Assembly: GCA_011800805.1 (NCBI GenBank)
Contig: MPNW01000462.1
Coordinates: forward strand, 45,187 to 109,186
Direction of reading: 5' to 3'
DNA length: 64,000 nt
DNA from: Hirudo medicinalis
Lineage: Eukaryota > Annelida > Clitellata > Hirudinida > Hirudinidae
Shown: piece after piece, positions 63,986 to 64,000 of the stretch
How positions within the stretch are numbered: position 1 is the stretch's first letter
Layout of the letters: the number at the start of each line of letters is the position of its first letter
Translations under genes and position numbers: made by a program
Notes under the pieces: generated by a model
The model's database searches: none
What the model saw: only the letters and a program-made list of their open reading frames with translations
Told to the model about the DNA's origin: nothing

Positions 63986-64000
63986 GCAGCCACCTGCAAT
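56677..64000 (+). CDS. Tandem single-exon six-cysteine module gene (25 exons seen, incomplete at both ends)
   Basis: Exons: 56677-56787, 57122-57223, 57489-57590, 58101-58196, 58518-58613, 58739-58837, 59040-59150, 59311-59412, 59512-59613, 59730-59825, 60137-60235, 60361-60456, 60679-60777, 60959-61069, 61161-61259, 61348-61449, 61600-61695, 61832-61930, 61990-62091, 62180-62278, 62457-62555, 62689-62799, 62966-63061, 63641-63742, 63990-64000 (cut). Every complete exon is 96, 99, 102 or 111 bp, starts and ends in phase 1 and encodes one module: C-x4-C-x2-C-x5-C-x2-C-x(10-12)-C with a common core CNVxNCxxC, PNxC and GYxL. The spacing resembles half of a furin-like or growth-factor-receptor cysteine-rich repeat, so an extracellular or surface protein is likely. 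No stop lies in the joined frame. The signal peptide, any membrane anchor and the C-terminus are outside or unrecognised. No named family could be assigned. Confidence 0.88.
56836..56968. repeat. 16-bp GTGCATGTGTGA-type minisatellite
   Basis: Units such as GTGCATGTGTGACAGT and GTGCATGTGTAATAGT repeat about eight times, with a higher-order period of four units, in the intron after the first module exon. Confidence 0.92.
57310..57380 (+). mobile_element. SINE-like fragment, copy D
   Basis: GGTCGGCCGAACGGGCCGCA (A-box type), then a tail CGTGAACGGTAGATCGATTA that matches the tail of copy A (AAATGGTAGATCGATTAAAG). The middle is deleted. Confidence 0.5.
58316..58475 (-). mobile_element. tRNA-derived SINE, copy E (inverted)
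   Basis: The reverse complement reads AGGTTGGCCGAATGGGTTAT, then GTCGTAATGTGTCGTGTTCG, then AACCCAGCCTGCA, then GCGCTATATAAATGGTTGAC, closely following copy A from head to tail. It lies in an intron of the Cys-module gene. Confidence 0.75.
61483..61567. repeat. (GGAT)n tetranucleotide repeat
   Basis: Imperfect GGAT/GGGT/GAAC tract between two Cys-module exons. Confidence 0.92.
63331..63465 (+). mobile_element. tRNA-derived SINE, copy F (5' truncated)
   Basis: Begins inside the family at TAATGTGTCGTGTTCGCGAC and runs through GAGCGCTATATAAATGAT to a tail resembling that of copy A (CATCCCATTGGGTTACC). It lies in an intron of the Cys-module gene. Confidence 0.7.
63890..63987. repeat. (ATT/TTG)n tract before the last module exon
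   Basis: Trinucleotide tract ending at the acceptor TTGCAG of the exon that the window cuts. Many introns of this gene end in such tracts. Confidence 0.9.

Overview
The window is nuclear DNA from an invertebrate animal. Genes are split by short GT-AG introns. Introns and intergenic DNA are AT-rich and full of trinucleotide tracts (ATG, AAT and TTG types), and there is a tRNA-derived SINE family. Single N characters mark joins in a draft assembly. The gene set (ZNFX1, SBSPON, FUBP/KHSRP, BOLA3, MEGF8, Spinster and THOC5 homologues) is bilaterian. A lophotrochozoan such as an annelid or mollusc is my guess, but the sequence does not prove it.

Layout. 1-5458 (+): a ZNFX1-type helicase, nearly one exon, whose last zinc finger lies in a second small exon. 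7356-10295 (+): a secreted somatomedin B/thrombospondin protein (SBSPON-like), 4 exons. 11958-16360 (+): a FUBP/KHSRP-type four-KH RNA-binding protein, 15 exons. 17688-18036 (-): a BOLA3-like iron-sulfur factor, 3' end unresolved. 18361-19898: a pair of 210-bp direct repeats around a zinc-finger-like ORF. 20735-38239 (-): MEGF8 in 33 exons, about 2753 residues, with two apparent single-base frame breaks in one exon. 39487-41850 (-): a Spinster-type transporter. 42975-50099 (+): THOC5, 17 exons. 53506-54636 (+): an unrecognised two-membrane-segment protein rich in Asn and Gln. 55774-56247 (+): a probable prohormone with an amidated peptide. 56677-64000 (+): the first 25 exons of a gene in which nearly every exon encodes one six-cysteine module; it runs off the window.

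The genes do not form one pathway. Two encode nuclear RNA factors (FUBP, THOC5) and one an RNA helicase of innate/small-RNA type (ZNFX1). Four encode secretory-pathway or extracellular products (SBSPON, MEGF8, the prohormone, the Cys-module protein). SPNS and THOC5 are divergent and may share a promoter region (41851-42974). FUBP and BOLA3 are convergent.

The least familiar parts are the Cys-module exon array, the prohormone and the two-pass protein. Exon boundaries were set by hand from splice consensus, reading phase and family similarity. For the genes with exon lists the phases close without remainder, except where stated.
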